DNA of 58,476 bases from Prevotella sp. (GCA_017478025.1 JAFVGZ010000021.1:1-58476); one strand, 5' to 3'. Positions 1-9,084 are shown, counted from the stretch's first letter. The notes: a model not told the origin generated them from the letters alone. A program made the numbers and translations.

Positions 1-465
1 GATGCCCTCCTCCTTGGTGTTTATCTGTAGTTGGTCGCCTGTATGCACGCCGACCAATGTGGTCTGTCCGTGATACAGATAGTCCGCACCGCGCCCCAAG
101 TCAAAGTAGAGAATGCTTATAGAGTAAACCTTCTTAACCTGATCATACTTCTGTCCTAAGTGTATGTGCTCCGTAATGGTTTTGGCTACCCCATAGAGAA
201 TGCGCTGCAGATAGTATAATTCACGTGTCTGCTGTATCTCTACAAGGATAATCTCATCCTTTGAGTTCTTTGCCTTGATGTCAACGCGGTTGAACTTATC
301 ATCTTCTTTGTATTGGTTGCCCTCACTCTCCAATATCTCCACAATCTTGATAGGCTCGCCAATAAGCACGGTGACAAGACCTTCGAGTACCGCGAAGTTG
401 GCCTTGTCGCGTAGCATGCGTTTAGCTGCCCAGTCAAACCGTATAAATTTGTTTTCCTCACTCAT
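1..465 (-). CDS. Rpn family recombination-promoting nuclease / PD-(D/E)XK transposase, 3' end cut by window edge
   Basis: Reading leftward from an ATG at 463-465, an open frame continues off the window edge with no stop (about 155 codons visible). It begins MSEENKFIRFDWAAKRMLRD and contains the block DIKAKNSKDEIILVEIQQTR, where D and the E-x-Q residues fit a PD-(D/E)XK nuclease core, followed by a YYLQRILYGVAK helix. This pattern is typical of the Rpn/transposase_31 family (Bacteroidetes full length usually about 280-400 aa). Family members nick or cut DNA and promote RecA-independent recombination; many are stand-alone and no longer mobile. The gene has its own promoter at 496-526 and a leader of about 25 nt. 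It is divergent from the lipoprotein gene at 821. Only the N-terminal half is visible, so intactness cannot be judged. Confidence 0.8.
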   Translation of the reverse strand, partial: MSEENKFIRFDWAAKRMLRDKANFAVLEGLVTVLIGEPIKIVEILESEGNQYKEDDKFNRVDIKAKNSKDEIILVEIQQTRELYYLQRILYGVAKTITEHIHLGQKYDQVKKVYSISILYFDLGRGADYLYHGQTTLVGVHTGDQLQINTKEEGI

Positions 466-495
466 TGTTATGCAGATATAATTACGTTTCTGCGG

Positions 496-526
496 CAAAG
501 TTACGATTATGTTTTGAGATATGCAA
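496..526 (-). promoter_or_regulatory. Promoter of the Rpn-family gene
   Basis: On the minus strand a -33 TTG (524-526), a 20-bp spacer and the -7 box TAACTTTG (496-503) match the Bacteroidetes primary sigma consensus. The spacer, CATATCTCAAAACATAATCG, is nearly identical to those at 760-791 and 19699-19729. Confidence 0.75.
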
Positions 527-759
527 GGGAAAGAACTTGTTTTTTTGCCTTATTAGGATTAATTGGTCTCCGGTAAAAAGCCCCATTTATCGCATAAACG
601 CCCATATTTGAAAGCGTGGACGGGTTTCGTGGAAAATATTCGACGAGAGAGGACGAATCCGAAATCGTTCGTTTGCGATTTTAACACTTTTGAGGGTTGG
701 ATTTTAACATTTCGGCAATGGTGCCGCTATCGTGCGGGTATGCAAAAAAAAGTTTATTT

Positions 760-791
760 CTTGCATATCTCAAAACTTAGTTGTAATTTTG
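760..791 (+). promoter_or_regulatory. Promoter of the DUF6242 lipoprotein gene
   Basis: The -33 TTG lies at 761-763, followed by a 20-bp spacer and the -7 box TAATTTTG (784-791). The start site is predicted near 798, giving a leader of about 23 nt to the ATG at 821. The spacer CATATCTCAAAACTTAGTTG matches 17 of 20 bases of the Rpn promoter spacer. Confidence 0.75.
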
Positions 792-820
792 CATCCGTTT
801 TCAACGTCTGCAAATTTGTA

Positions 821-2308
821 ATGATGAGAAATTTATATAATCGCGTTGCGAGGACTGTCGGTGGCAGCGGACTGCTGTCGGCGCTGTTGTTGGTGTCTCT
901 GGTGCTGGCATCGTGTGTCAGTACGAGTAACGAGACAGTCGTATATAGCGACACGGCTCTGACGGGTTTTACGTTAGGTACGCTGAAGGCTAACCGCACA
1001 TATCACGTCACCTCAAGTACGGGTAAAGATAGCACATACATTATCGCTTCGTCATATAGCGGAAGTGCCTATCCGATGCATATCAACCAGAGTACCAATG
1101 AGGTCTATAATACCGACTCTCTGAAGTATGGCACCGACCTCTCGAAGGTGGTATGCACCATCAGTACGCTTAATAATGGACAGGTATATTTCCAGAGCCT
1201 CACCGACCCCACGCAGTTTGTGTATTACAGCAGCGCTGACTCCGTGGATTTCAGGCAGGAGCGCGTGCTGCGCGTTATGTCGAGTGACAAGACGCAGACA
1301 CGTGACTATAAGGTGAATGTCAACGTCTATCAGGTGATGCACGACTCTGTGCTGTGGGCTGGTGACCCCATCAACGATGCTGCTTCGCGCCAGTTGCTGG
1401 CCTCGTTCCACTATATGAGCGGCGAGACAACGGATGATGCAATGTACATCCTCGGTGAGACGAACGATGGAGATGCTATGCTGCTGAGATCGGGAGACAA
1501 TGGCGAGACATGGGCGAAGATGGACGTGGCGTTGCCAAAATACACATCGAATATCTCATGTGCCGATGATACCGTGATGGTGCTCCTGGAGGAGCAGAAG
1601 CAGATATTGAAGATTGCTCCCTCTGGAGAGATAACATATACGAAGATTGTGTCGGTAGCAGACTTCCCTCCAATAACCGAATCGTATATCACTATCGTTG
1701 GCGGTCTGGACGGACACCTCTTCGCTGTGCATGCGGAGGGTAGGAAGATCTACGACTCTTATGACGGCGGCGTAACATGGCAGGCCGAAGAGACCGATGC
1801 TACCGACTTCATCAACAACGATTATCGCATGCCTGCTACAGAGGTGAGCGGTATCGTGACAGAAACAAAAGAGAACGGTCTGGATCGCTTCATCATCGTG
1901 GGCAACTGCGTGGCGGAGGATGAGCTGGACGACGAATACTTCAAATATGCCTCCGTATGGAGCAAAGTCATAGACTACGAGATAGTGTCCGAGGAGTTCT
2001 TGGACCGTTGGACATACTGCCAGCAGATAGGTATGAATGTCCCTGTCAAGTTGCCTAACAGAGAGAACCTCACGGTTGCGCCGTGGAAAAATGCTATGGT
2101 GGCCTTTGGCGGCGAGGCAAGGTATGACAGTAAGGTGAAGGACTACGACAGGCTCTACATATCATACGACAGCGGAACCACATGGACCGACAAGGACCTG
2201 AAGCTGCCTAACGGCTACGAACACGGCGAGGGCGGACTGGTGATGACCGATACGGCAGGGCGCCTCATAGTGATAGGTGATGGCTGCGTATGGCGTGGTA
2301 CAAAGTAA
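821..2308 (+). CDS. DUF6242-type lipoprotein with sialidase-like repeats
   Basis: The protein has about 495 aa. The ATG at 821 (or 824) was chosen over the upstream in-frame codon at 563 because it lies just after a consensus promoter and opens a lipoprotein signal peptide ending in a LASC lipobox; the Cys should be lipidated and the protein exported. The first half contains a beta-strand-rich segment with the phrase RDYKVNVNVYQV, characteristic of DUF6242. The second half has S-x-D-x-G-x-T-W motifs (SGDNGETWAK, SYDGGVTWQA, SYDSGTTWTD), the Asp-box signature of sialidase/BNR-type propellers, which here mark fold rather than enzyme activity. It is followed after 24 bp by a DUF6089 gene and the uppS-bamA operon, so a role at the outer membrane is likely. 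Function is unknown. Confidence 0.8.
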   Translation: MMRNLYNRVARTVGGSGLLSALLLVSLVLASCVSTSNETVVYSDTALTGFTLGTLKANRTYHVTSSTGKDSTYIIASSYSGSAYPMHINQSTNEVYNTDSLKYGTDLSKVVCTISTLNNGQVYFQSLTDPTQFVYYSSADSVDFRQERVLRVMSSDKTQTRDYKVNVNVYQVMHDSVLWAGDPINDAASRQLLASFHYMSGETTDDAMYILGETNDGDAMLLRSGDNGETWAKMDVALPKYTSNISCADDTVMVLLEEQKQILKIAPSGEITYTKIVSVADFPPITESYITIVGGLDGHLFAVHAEGRKIYDSYDGGVTWQAEETDATDFINNDYRMPATEVSGIVTETKENGLDRFIIVGNCVAEDELDDEYFKYASVWSKVIDYEIVSEEFLDRWTYCQQIGMNVPVKLPNRENLTVAPWKNAMVAFGGEARYDSKVKDYDRLYISYDSGTTWTDKDLKLPNGYEHGEGGLVMTDTAGRLIVIGDGCVWRGTK

Positions 2309-2332
2309 GACAGAAGATAGAGAAACGGAAGA

Positions 2333-3079
2333 TTGGGTCATATTCCCTATACATATATAATAAGGTGTAAGCTCCTGATGATAGCCTTACTGCTCTCTGC
2401 CACAGTGCGAGCGCAGGAAGATGTGGAGTATCGTGCCGAGATAGGCGCGGGAGCAGGCCTGACGACATACTACGGCGACTTCAACAGCAAGCTCTTCAAG
2501 GGCATGCAGCCTGCTGGAGCTGTGGTGGCGCGCATCACGCCCAATCCCCACATGGCGTTCAGGGTGGATGCGATGTACACTAAGGTGAAGGGCAGCGCCT
2601 CGGACGTGAAGACCTATTATGAGCCCATTCACGATATGTACTACTCGTTTGACTCCTCGATAGGCGACTTGTCTGTGACGTACGAGTATAACTTCTGGGC
2701 CTACGGTACCGGTAAGGAATATCGCGGCGCACGGCGAATAGCACCCTTTGTGTGTCTGGGCATCGGCATGACATACGCCAGCAACAAGCACAATGTGATG
2801 GATATGGGGTCTGACGGCAATGCGGAGAGCTCGTCAAAGGGAGTGTTTACGGCCAACGTTCCGGTAGGAATAGGAGTGAAGTATCGCCTGGGCGACAGGT
2901 GGAACCTCTCGTTGGACTGGAAGATGCACTTCTCCCTCTCTGACCAACTGGACGGTATGAAAGACCCTTACGGCATCAGCAGCAGCGGCATATTCAAGAA
3001 CACAGACTGCTATTCCACGCTGATGCTCGCCCTAACATACAGTTTCTCATCAAAATGTCCCACATGTCATAAGGAATGA
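2333..3079 (+). CDS. DUF6089 family outer-membrane beta-barrel protein
   Basis: The protein has 248 aa if it starts at TTG 2333, which keeps the basic residues (RCK) in front of the hydrophobic core LLMIALLLSATVRAQ. The alternative ATG at 2378 would leave a signal peptide of only about 13 residues without a basic n-region, so the TTG is preferred but not certain. The mature part has alternating beta-strands, a GAGAGLTTYYGDF start, a PFVCLGIGMTYASNKH centre and a terminal LMLALTYSF strand, as expected for a small OmpA-like barrel of the DUF6089 family. It overlaps uppS by 4 bp (ATGA), so the two are translationally coupled. DUF6089 genes precede uppS-bamA in many Bacteroidales. Its exact role is unknown. 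Confidence 0.85.
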   Translation: MGHIPYTYIIRCKLLMIALLLSATVRAQEDVEYRAEIGAGAGLTTYYGDFNSKLFKGMQPAGAVVARITPNPHMAFRVDAMYTKVKGSASDVKTYYEPIHDMYYSFDSSIGDLSVTYEYNFWAYGTGKEYRGARRIAPFVCLGIGMTYASNKHNVMDMGSDGNAESSSKGVFTANVPVGIGVKYRLGDRWNLSLDWKMHFSLSDQLDGMKDPYGISSSGIFKNTDCYSTLMLALTYSFSSKCPTCHKE

Positions 3080-3771
3080 ACAACGTACCACAACATATAG
3101 CAATCATCATGGACGGCAACGGCCGCTGGGCTCAGCAGCGCGGACAGGCACGCAGCGCCGGACATGTGGCAGGAGTAGAGACGACGAAAGACATCATCGC
3201 CGACTGCGTAAGACTTGGTGTGAAGTATCTCACTATCTATGCCTTCTCAACCGAGAACTGGGGCCGCCCTGAGAATGAGGTGGCTGCGCTGATGGGCCTG
3301 ATACTCACAGAGCTGAAGGAAGAGCTCTTCGTGAAGCATCATGTCCGTATGCGCTGGATAGGTGACAGAAGCCGCATGCCCGAACAGGTGAAGAAGCACC
3401 TGGAGACGATGGAGGAGGAGACAAAGGATTTTGACGCAATGACCTTGACTGTCGCTATCAGCTATTCCTCCAGATGGGAGCTGACCGACGCGATGAAGAG
3501 GATTGCCGAAGAAGTGAAAGACGGAAGCCTGAAGGCTGAGGACATCACCGAGGATGTCATCTCACAACACCTGAGCACAAGCTATATGCCCGACCCGGAC
3601 CTGATGATACGCACGGGAGGCGAGATAAGAATCTCCAACTACCTGTTGTGGCAGATGGCATACACGGAGCTATACTTCACCCCGGTACTGTGGCCCGACT
3701 TTAAGAAGGAACACCTCATTGAAGCTATTGAGACATATAAGACGAAACAACGCCGATATGGCAAGATTTGA
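3076..3771 (+). CDS. uppS: Isoprenyl (undecaprenyl) diphosphate synthase
   Basis: This cis-prenyltransferase (231 aa) condenses isopentenyl diphosphate onto farnesyl diphosphate to give C55-PP, the lipid carrier precursor for peptidoglycan, capsule and O-antigen. The family signature IIMDGNGRWAQQRG near residue 9 carries the Mg-binding Asp, and the C-terminal block RTGGEIRISNYLLWQ followed by ELYFTPVLWPDF is the other conserved region. Length is normal. The start ATG overlaps the previous stop, and bamA starts 14 bp after its stop. The protein is cytoplasmic and membrane associated. Confidence 0.97.
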   Translation: MNNVPQHIAIIMDGNGRWAQQRGQARSAGHVAGVETTKDIIADCVRLGVKYLTIYAFSTENWGRPENEVAALMGLILTELKEELFVKHHVRMRWIGDRSRMPEQVKKHLETMEEETKDFDAMTLTVAISYSSRWELTDAMKRIAEEVKDGSLKAEDITEDVISQHLSTSYMPDPDLMIRTGGEIRISNYLLWQMAYTELYFTPVLWPDFKKEHLIEAIETYKTKQRRYGKI

Positions 3772-3784
3772 AAACCATTTATAT

Positions 3785-6421
3785 ATGAAGATACTGACGT
3801 TGACATGCATGCTTTTGTCAATGTTGCTGCAACCCCTTCGCATCGCTGCGCAGGAGGCGCCGCAGGTTATTATAAACCCTGAGGTGTCCTATGCCGGAGT
3901 GATAAAAAACTATACCATAGCCAATCTGAGCGTGAATGGTGTAGAAGGATACGAGGACTATATGTTGACCAGCATCTCAGGACTGTCCGTGGGGCAGGAG
4001 ATTTCTGTGCCGGGATCGGAGATAACCGATGCCGTGAAGAGATACTGGAAGCACGGGCTGTTCTCAGAAGTGAAGATATCTGCTGACTCTATAGTGGGCG
4101 ACTCTATCTATCTGGCCATACACCTCAAGACAAGGCCGCGTGTGAGCCGGATAAACTACCTGGGTATCAAGAAGAAGGCGGAGCGTGAGGATATGGAGCA
4201 GAAGCTGGGATTGCTGAAAGGCTCACAGGTCACACCCAACATGATTGCGCGTGCGCAGATACTTGCAAAGAAGTACTTTGAGGACAAAGGCTTCAACAAC
4301 TGTGAGGTGAACATACGTCAGCGTGAGGATGTGGCAGAAAAGAATCACGTGATTCTTGACGTGGATATAGACAAGAAGCAGAAGATAAAGGTACACAGGA
4401 TATACATCATCGGCAATAAGGCCTTTAAGGAGAAGAAACTGAAGGGCAGCATCTTTGGTGGCGGAGCGTTGAAGAAACTCCGTGAGGTGAATACGCTTGC
4501 GGGTATGTTCCGCTCAAAGAAATATACGCCGGAGAAGTATAAGGAGGATAAGGACAACATCATCACGTTCTACAACTCCATGGGCTACCGCGACGCTGTG
4601 CTGCTGCATGACAGCGTGGCAACCTATGATGACCGCCACGTGGATATATACTTCAACATCTCAGAGGGTGAGAAGTATTACCTGCGCAATGTCACATGGG
4701 TGGGCAATACGGTCTATACCACCGACTATCTGTCAAACCTGCTCGGCATGAAGAAGGGCGACGTGTATAACCAGACACTTCTGAACAAACGCCTGCGCGA
4801 GGATGATGATGCCGTAGGCAATGCCTATTGGAACCACGGATATCTGTTCTATGACCTGACTCCTGTTGAGATAAACATCGACGGCGACAGCATAGACCTG
4901 GAGATGAGAATACAGGAGGGTCCGCAGGCACATATCTCACATGTGCGAATCACAGGTAATAACCGTCTGTATGAGAAGGTGGTGCGCCGTGAGTTGCGCA
5001 CGAAGCCGGGCGATTTGTTCTCCAAGGACGCCCTTATGCGTTCTGCACGTGAGATCGCTTCTATGGGACACTTTGACCAGGAGAAGGTAAATCCTGACGT
5101 GAAGCCAAACTATGAGGACGGTACGGTGGATATCAACTGGGACCTGGAGCAGAAGTCTAACGACCAGGTAGAGTTCTCATTGGGTTGGGGACAGACGGGT
5201 GTCATCGGTAAGATAGGCCTGAAGCTCAACAACTTCTCAATGGCCAACCTGTTCAGAAAGAACAAGGAGCATCGTGGCATCATGCCTATCGGAGATGGTG
5301 AGCAACTGGCACTCGGAGCTCAGACGAACGGTACCTACTACCAGTCATACAATGTGTCATATAGCACGGGTTGGTTTGGCGGCAAGCGACCAATACAGTT
5401 CTCCGTCGGTATCTTCTATTCTAAGCAGACAGACGTAAATGGTAACTACTATAACAGCAACTGGTATAACTCCGGCATCTATAGCATGTACTCTGGTTAC
5501 AGTTCCACATACGGATACTCTAACTATGAGAACTACTATGACCCGGATAAGTACATTCAGCTGCTCGGTGGTAGTATAGGATGGGGAAAGAGACTGCGCT
5601 GGCCGGACGATTACTTCACTCTGTCGCTCAATCTCTCATATACGCTCTACATGATAAAGAACTGGCGTTACAACTTCCTCATGCAGAACGGTAACAGTAA
5701 CAACCTGAACCTGGGCATCACGTTGTCACGCGTATCTACGGACAACCAACTCTTCCCGCGCACCGGTTCAGAGTTCATGCTCTCGCTGGCAATTACGCCG
5801 CCTTGGTCATCGTTCTTCAAGAAGGACTATAAGAACCTTGCCACAAACCCGGCATCCAAGACTTACAACGCAGAGCTGCAGGAGAAGTATCGCTGGATAG
5901 AATATCACAAGTGGAAATTCAAGTCTAAGACATATACCGCGCTCACCTCTGGCCAGAAGTGCTTCGTGCTTATGACACGCGCCGAGATAGGTCTTCTGGG
6001 AAGCTATAACCAGTATAACAAGTCTCCGTTTGAAACATTCTACATGGGTGGTGACGGTATGTCGGGCTACTCAAGCAGCTATTCGGAGGAAACGATAGGT
6101 CTGCGTGGTTATGAGAACGGTTCGCTGACACCATACGGCTCTCCGGGCTATGCATACGACCGCTTCGGAGTGGAGATAAGATACCCGTTCCTGCTGGGTA
6201 ATACCACCATCTATGGATTGGGATTTGCTGAGGCCGGTAATGCGTGGACAGATATCTCTGACTTCAATCCATTCAAGATGAAGCGCTCCGCAGGCTTCGG
6301 TGTCCGTATCTTCCTGCCTATGGTGGGACTCATGGGACTTGACTGGGCGTATGGATTTGACGAGGTTTCAGGCAAGAAAGGCGGCAGTAACTTCCACTTC
6401 GTACTCGGACAAGAGTTTTGA
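3785..6421 (+). CDS. bamA: Outer membrane protein assembly factor BamA
   Basis: The protein has 878 aa from the ATG at 3785, chosen because it gives a clean signal peptide (MKILTLTCMLLSMLLQPL, cleavage after IAAQ); longer starts at 3719 or 3758 overlap uppS and lack this. BamA inserts beta-barrel proteins into the outer membrane. After the signal peptide come POTRA domains (about residues 40-440, with repeats such as INYLGIKKKAEREDM, VHRIYIIGNKAFKEKKL, NVTWVGNTVYTTDYL and ISHVRITGNNRLYEKVVRREL). A 16-strand barrel follows, with the Omp85 motif region near YDRFGVEIRYPFLL and a terminal FVLGQEF ending in Phe. A Tyr/Ser/Asn-rich stretch around 5445-5550 is probably a surface loop. It lies between uppS and three ompH genes, the usual Bacteroidales arrangement. 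Confidence 0.96.
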   Translation: MKILTLTCMLLSMLLQPLRIAAQEAPQVIINPEVSYAGVIKNYTIANLSVNGVEGYEDYMLTSISGLSVGQEISVPGSEITDAVKRYWKHGLFSEVKISADSIVGDSIYLAIHLKTRPRVSRINYLGIKKKAEREDMEQKLGLLKGSQVTPNMIARAQILAKKYFEDKGFNNCEVNIRQREDVAEKNHVILDVDIDKKQKIKVHRIYIIGNKAFKEKKLKGSIFGGGALKKLREVNTLAGMFRSKKYTPEKYKEDKDNIITFYNSMGYRDAVLLHDSVATYDDRHVDIYFNISEGEKYYLRNVTWVGNTVYTTDYLSNLLGMKKGDVYNQTLLNKRLREDDDAVGNAYWNHGYLFYDLTPVEINIDGDSIDLEMRIQEGPQAHISHVRITGNNRLYEKVVRRELRTKPGDLFSKDALMRSAREIASMGHFDQEKVNPDVKPNYEDGTVDINWDLEQKSNDQVEFSLGWGQTGVIGKIGLKLNNFSMANLFRKNKEHRGIMPIGDGEQLALGAQTNGTYYQSYNVSYSTGWFGGKRPIQFSVGIFYSKQTDVNGNYYNSNWYNSGIYSMYSGYSSTYGYSNYENYYDPDKYIQLLGGSIGWGKRLRWPDDYFTLSLNLSYTLYMIKNWRYNFLMQNGNSNNLNLGITLSRVSTDNQLFPRTGSEFMLSLAITPPWSSFFKKDYKNLATNPASKTYNAELQEKYRWIEYHKWKFKSKTYTALTSGQKCFVLMTRAEIGLLGSYNQYNKSPFETFYMGGDGMSGYSSSYSEETIGLRGYENGSLTPYGSPGYAYDRFGVEIRYPFLLGNTTIYGLGFAEAGNAWTDISDFNPFKMKRSAGFGVRIFLPMVGLMGLDWAYGFDEVSGKKGGSNFHFVLGQEF

Positions 6422-6495
6422 TAATGCATAATTCGTGATTCAAGATTCAAGTTTCAAGATTCATGATTCAAAATGCATAATTAAATAGATAATAT
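6421..6495. repeat. AT-rich word array after bamA
   Basis: Variants of the heptamer GATTCAA occur about five times between two copies of AATGCATAATT. This belongs to the short-word intergenic arrays seen elsewhere in the window. Confidence 0.6.
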
Positions 6496-6520
6496 AGAAT
6501 TCTCGCATCATTAAACCGTT

Positions 6521-7042
6521 ATGAAAAGGATACTTTCATTAGCAATCATGCTCGCGTTGAGCTCAACGCTGTTCATCAACCTTGCAGCGGCACAGAAGTA
6601 TGCCCTCATTGACATGGAGTATGTGTTGAAGAATATTCCCGCATACGAGCGTGCCAGCGAGCAACTCAACCAGGTCAGCAAGCGCTGGCAGGCAGAGGTG
6701 GAGGCCCTCAATACCGAGGCCAGCACCATGTATAAGAACTATCAGAATGAGGTCGTCTTCCTCTCACAGGAGCAGAAGGTGGCACGACAGGATGCCATAA
6801 CACAAAAGGAGAAAGAGGCAGCAGACCTGAAGAAGAAGTATTTCGGTCCGGAGGGGGAGCTGTTTAAGAAGCGCGAAAGCCTCATGTCCCCCATTCAGGA
6901 GGAGATATACAACGCCGTGAAAGAGGTGTCAGAGCTCCGCGGATACCAAATGGTAATAGACCGCGCTTCAGACAATGGCATAATTTATGCCTCGCCGAGA
7001 ATTGATATCTCTAACGAGGTATTGCAAAAATTAGGATATTAA
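6521..7042 (+). CDS. OmpH/Skp family periplasmic chaperone (copy 1)
   Basis: The protein has 173 aa with a signal peptide ending LAAAQ. Skp-type proteins are trimeric jellyfish-like chaperones that carry unfolded outer-membrane proteins to BamA. The opening YALIDMEYVLKNIPAYERA is the OmpH hallmark. It is followed by a long charged coiled coil (about residues 40-125, rich in Glu, Lys and Gln) and a C-terminal strand region (GYQMVIDRASDNGIIYASP). It follows bamA after about 100 bp and is the first of three tandem paralogues. Confidence 0.92.
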   Translation: MKRILSLAIMLALSSTLFINLAAAQKYALIDMEYVLKNIPAYERASEQLNQVSKRWQAEVEALNTEASTMYKNYQNEVVFLSQEQKVARQDAITQKEKEAADLKKKYFGPEGELFKKRESLMSPIQEEIYNAVKEVSELRGYQMVIDRASDNGIIYASPRIDISNEVLQKLGY

Positions 7043-7080
7043 ACAACAGAATAAACTTTTAAAAAAAGAATCAAAACTAA

Positions 7081-7581
7081 ATGAAGAAAGTAATCATTGC
7101 GCTCGTAGCACTCTTTGCTGTTACAATAAGCGCCAACGCACAGAAGTTTGGACACGTGGACACACAGTCCATCATGTCAAGCCTGCCAGAGCTGACAAAG
7201 GTTAACGGCGAGCTTCAGGCTATCGCTCAGCAGTACGAGAACGACCTGAAGGCTATGCAGGATGAGCTGCAACGCAAGGCAGAGGAATATGAAAAGGCTC
7301 AGCCCACAATGAGCGAGACTGCTAAGAAGGACGAGGAGGCAAAGCTGCAGGAGATGTATCAGAAGATACAGCAGACTGCTCAGCAGAACCAGCAGGAGTT
7401 CCAGAAGCAGCAGCAGGAGAAGATGCAGCCTATCCAGCAGAAGATAGTGACAGCCATACAGAATGTAGGCAAGGCCGGTCAATATACTTATATCTTTGAG
7501 CAGGGCGCAGCTCTCTATGTAGGTCCAAGTTCAAAGGACGTGACTGCTGACGTGAAGGCAGAGCTGAACAAACTTAAGTAA
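7081..7581 (+). CDS. OmpH/Skp family periplasmic chaperone (copy 2)
   Basis: The protein has 166 aa with a signal peptide (MKKVIIALVALFAVTISANAQ). The domain opens KFGHVDTQSIMSSLPELTKV. The coiled-coil tentacle is exceptionally Gln-rich (about residues 40-120, many QQ pairs), and the end (YTYIFEQGAALYVGPSSKDVT) fits the OmpH body domain. It starts 38 bp after copy 1, almost certainly in the same transcript. Confidence 0.92.
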   Translation: MKKVIIALVALFAVTISANAQKFGHVDTQSIMSSLPELTKVNGELQAIAQQYENDLKAMQDELQRKAEEYEKAQPTMSETAKKDEEAKLQEMYQKIQQTAQQNQQEFQKQQQEKMQPIQQKIVTAIQNVGKAGQYTYIFEQGAALYVGPSSKDVTADVKAELNKLK

Positions 7582-7604
7582 ACTAAAGTAAACTTACTTC
7601 AACT

Positions 7605-8108
7605 ATGAAGAAAGCACTAATAGTTACAACAATCCTCTTCGCTTGTTGCGCATCATTGATGGCGCAGCAAGCGAAGATTGGTTATTATTCCACCCAGGCT
7701 GTGCTGGCTGCGGATGCAGAATATCAGACTGCGATGAAGGCTGTGACAAAGAGTCGTCAGCAGACGACAGTAGAGCTTGAGGCTGCACAGAAAGAGTTTA
7801 CGGAGAAGTATGAGCTGTTCCTGGAGCAGCAGGCCACACTTGATGCGGCTATCAAGGAAAAGCGTCAGGCCGAGATGATGGAGATGCTGGATCGCAATGA
7901 GGAGTTCAAGAAAAGCGCGCAGCAACGCCTCAAGGCAGCTGAGGAGGCCGCCCTTGCACCTGCTATGCAGCGCATCAGCAATGCTATACAACAGGTAGCG
8001 GCGGCAAATGAGTACCTTATTATATTAGATACCGACTCAAAGGCATGCCCATATATCAACCCTGCATACTCTGAGGATATTACGCCCAAGCTGAAAGGCG
8101 TGAAGTAA
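7605..8108 (+). CDS. OmpH/Skp family periplasmic chaperone (copy 3)
   Basis: The protein has 167 aa with a signal peptide (MKKALIVTTILFACCASLMAQ). The domain opens KIGYYSTQAVLAADAEYQ and has an Ala/Glu/Gln-rich coiled coil (about residues 45-120) and a C-terminal YLIILDTDSKACPYINP strand region. It is the most divergent of the three: the usual D at the start of the VD/IDM motif is Y. Two Cys lie in the signal-peptide core but no good lipobox is present. It starts 23 bp after copy 2. Confidence 0.88.
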   Translation: MKKALIVTTILFACCASLMAQQAKIGYYSTQAVLAADAEYQTAMKAVTKSRQQTTVELEAAQKEFTEKYELFLEQQATLDAAIKEKRQAEMMEMLDRNEEFKKSAQQRLKAAEEAALAPAMQRISNAIQQVAAANEYLIILDTDSKACPYINPAYSEDITPKLKGVK

Positions 8109-8182
8109 TGTCTTAAATCCTTAACCACTTATCTCCTTAACTTCTTATCTCCAGATCTCCTTATCTCCTAAAATCTAAATAC

Positions 8183-9070
8183 ATGACAGCTCCTATTGGT
8201 GTATTTGACTCTGGCTATGGCGGACTCACTATACTGAAACAGTTGAGGCGCCGCCTGCCAACCCGGGACTTTATATATCTCGGAGATAATGCTCGTGCGC
8301 CATACGGCTCAAGATCCTTTGACGTGGTTTATGAATTTACACGCGAGGCGGTAATGCGACTCTTCTCAATGGGATGCCGCCTTGTTATCCTCGGGTGTAA
8401 TACTGCATCGGCAAAAGCTCTGCGAACAATACAGCAGAATGACTTGACCCGCCCGTATAACGAGCTTATCACACACCATGCTGAAGGCGAAACAAGGCCC
8501 GCAGGAGAGGCGCTCACCCTTGAAAAGCAGGGCTATCGAGTATTGGGAGTCATACGCCCTACCGTAGAAGTGGTGGGCTCGCTGACCAAGACACGTCATG
8601 TGGGAATAGTAGCGACAGAGGGAACGATACGCTCAAAGAGCTACTCTCTTGAGATATCAAAGTTCTATCCAGACATCACCGTATCAGGACAGGCCTGCCC
8701 GTTGTGGGCCGCCATAGTGGAAGCAGGCGAGGCAGAGAGTGAGGGAGCAGACTTCTTCGTGCGTAAGCGGATAAACCAGCTTTTGGAAAAGGACTCGCAG
8801 ATAGACACCATCATACTGGGATGCACACACTATCCGCTGCTGATGAACGCCCTGAAGAAGGCTGTGCCGCCAGGGGTGCGCATAGTGCCGCAGGGAGAAT
8901 ATGTGGCCGCATCGTTGGAGAACTATCTGCAGCGCCACCCGGACATGGCCAAGGCATGTTCGGAGGGAGGTACCGTCACGTATTACACCACCGAATCGCC
9001 CGATAGATTCAAGGAGTGTGCCGCTATGTTTCTCAATGAGGACATCGAGGTGACGAAGATAAAACTTTAA
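8183..9070 (+). CDS. murI: Glutamate racemase
   Basis: The enzyme (295 aa) interconverts L- and D-glutamate for peptidoglycan. Both catalytic cysteines are visible in their motifs, VILGCNTASAKALR and TIILGCTHYPLLMNA, together with the N-terminal FDSGYGGLTIL and YLGDNARAPYG. Compared with Bacteroides homologues as I remember them, there is an apparent insert of roughly 28 residues (TRPYNELITHH to LEKQGY) just before the VLGVIRPTVE motif. It is in frame and keeps all motifs. The gene closes the uppS-bamA-ompH block; the 74-bp gap before it is a low-complexity CTTATCTCC-word array. Confidence 0.95.
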   Translation: MTAPIGVFDSGYGGLTILKQLRRRLPTRDFIYLGDNARAPYGSRSFDVVYEFTREAVMRLFSMGCRLVILGCNTASAKALRTIQQNDLTRPYNELITHHAEGETRPAGEALTLEKQGYRVLGVIRPTVEVVGSLTKTRHVGIVATEGTIRSKSYSLEISKFYPDITVSGQACPLWAAIVEAGEAESEGADFFVRKRINQLLEKDSQIDTIILGCTHYPLLMNALKKAVPPGVRIVPQGEYVAASLENYLQRHPDMAKACSEGGTVTYYTTESPDRFKECAAMFLNEDIEVTKIKL

Positions 9071-9084
9071 TTATTATTAAATAA

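Larger units (their letters stand above)
466..820. other. 355-bp divergent intergenic region
   Basis: No gene is apparent here. Both ends carry Bacteroidetes-type promoters facing outward, and those two promoters have nearly the same spacer sequence. The middle (about 540-750) shows no convincing ORF, hairpin or RNA signature. An in-frame upstream extension of the next gene to 563 exists, but it lacks signal-peptide logic and lies upstream of the promoter. Confidence 0.6.

Noticed and set aside
563-820. N-terminal extension of the DUF6242 lipoprotein
   Set aside because: It lies upstream of the promoter at 760-791 and has no signal-peptide character; the ATG at 821 gives a proper lipoprotein signal.
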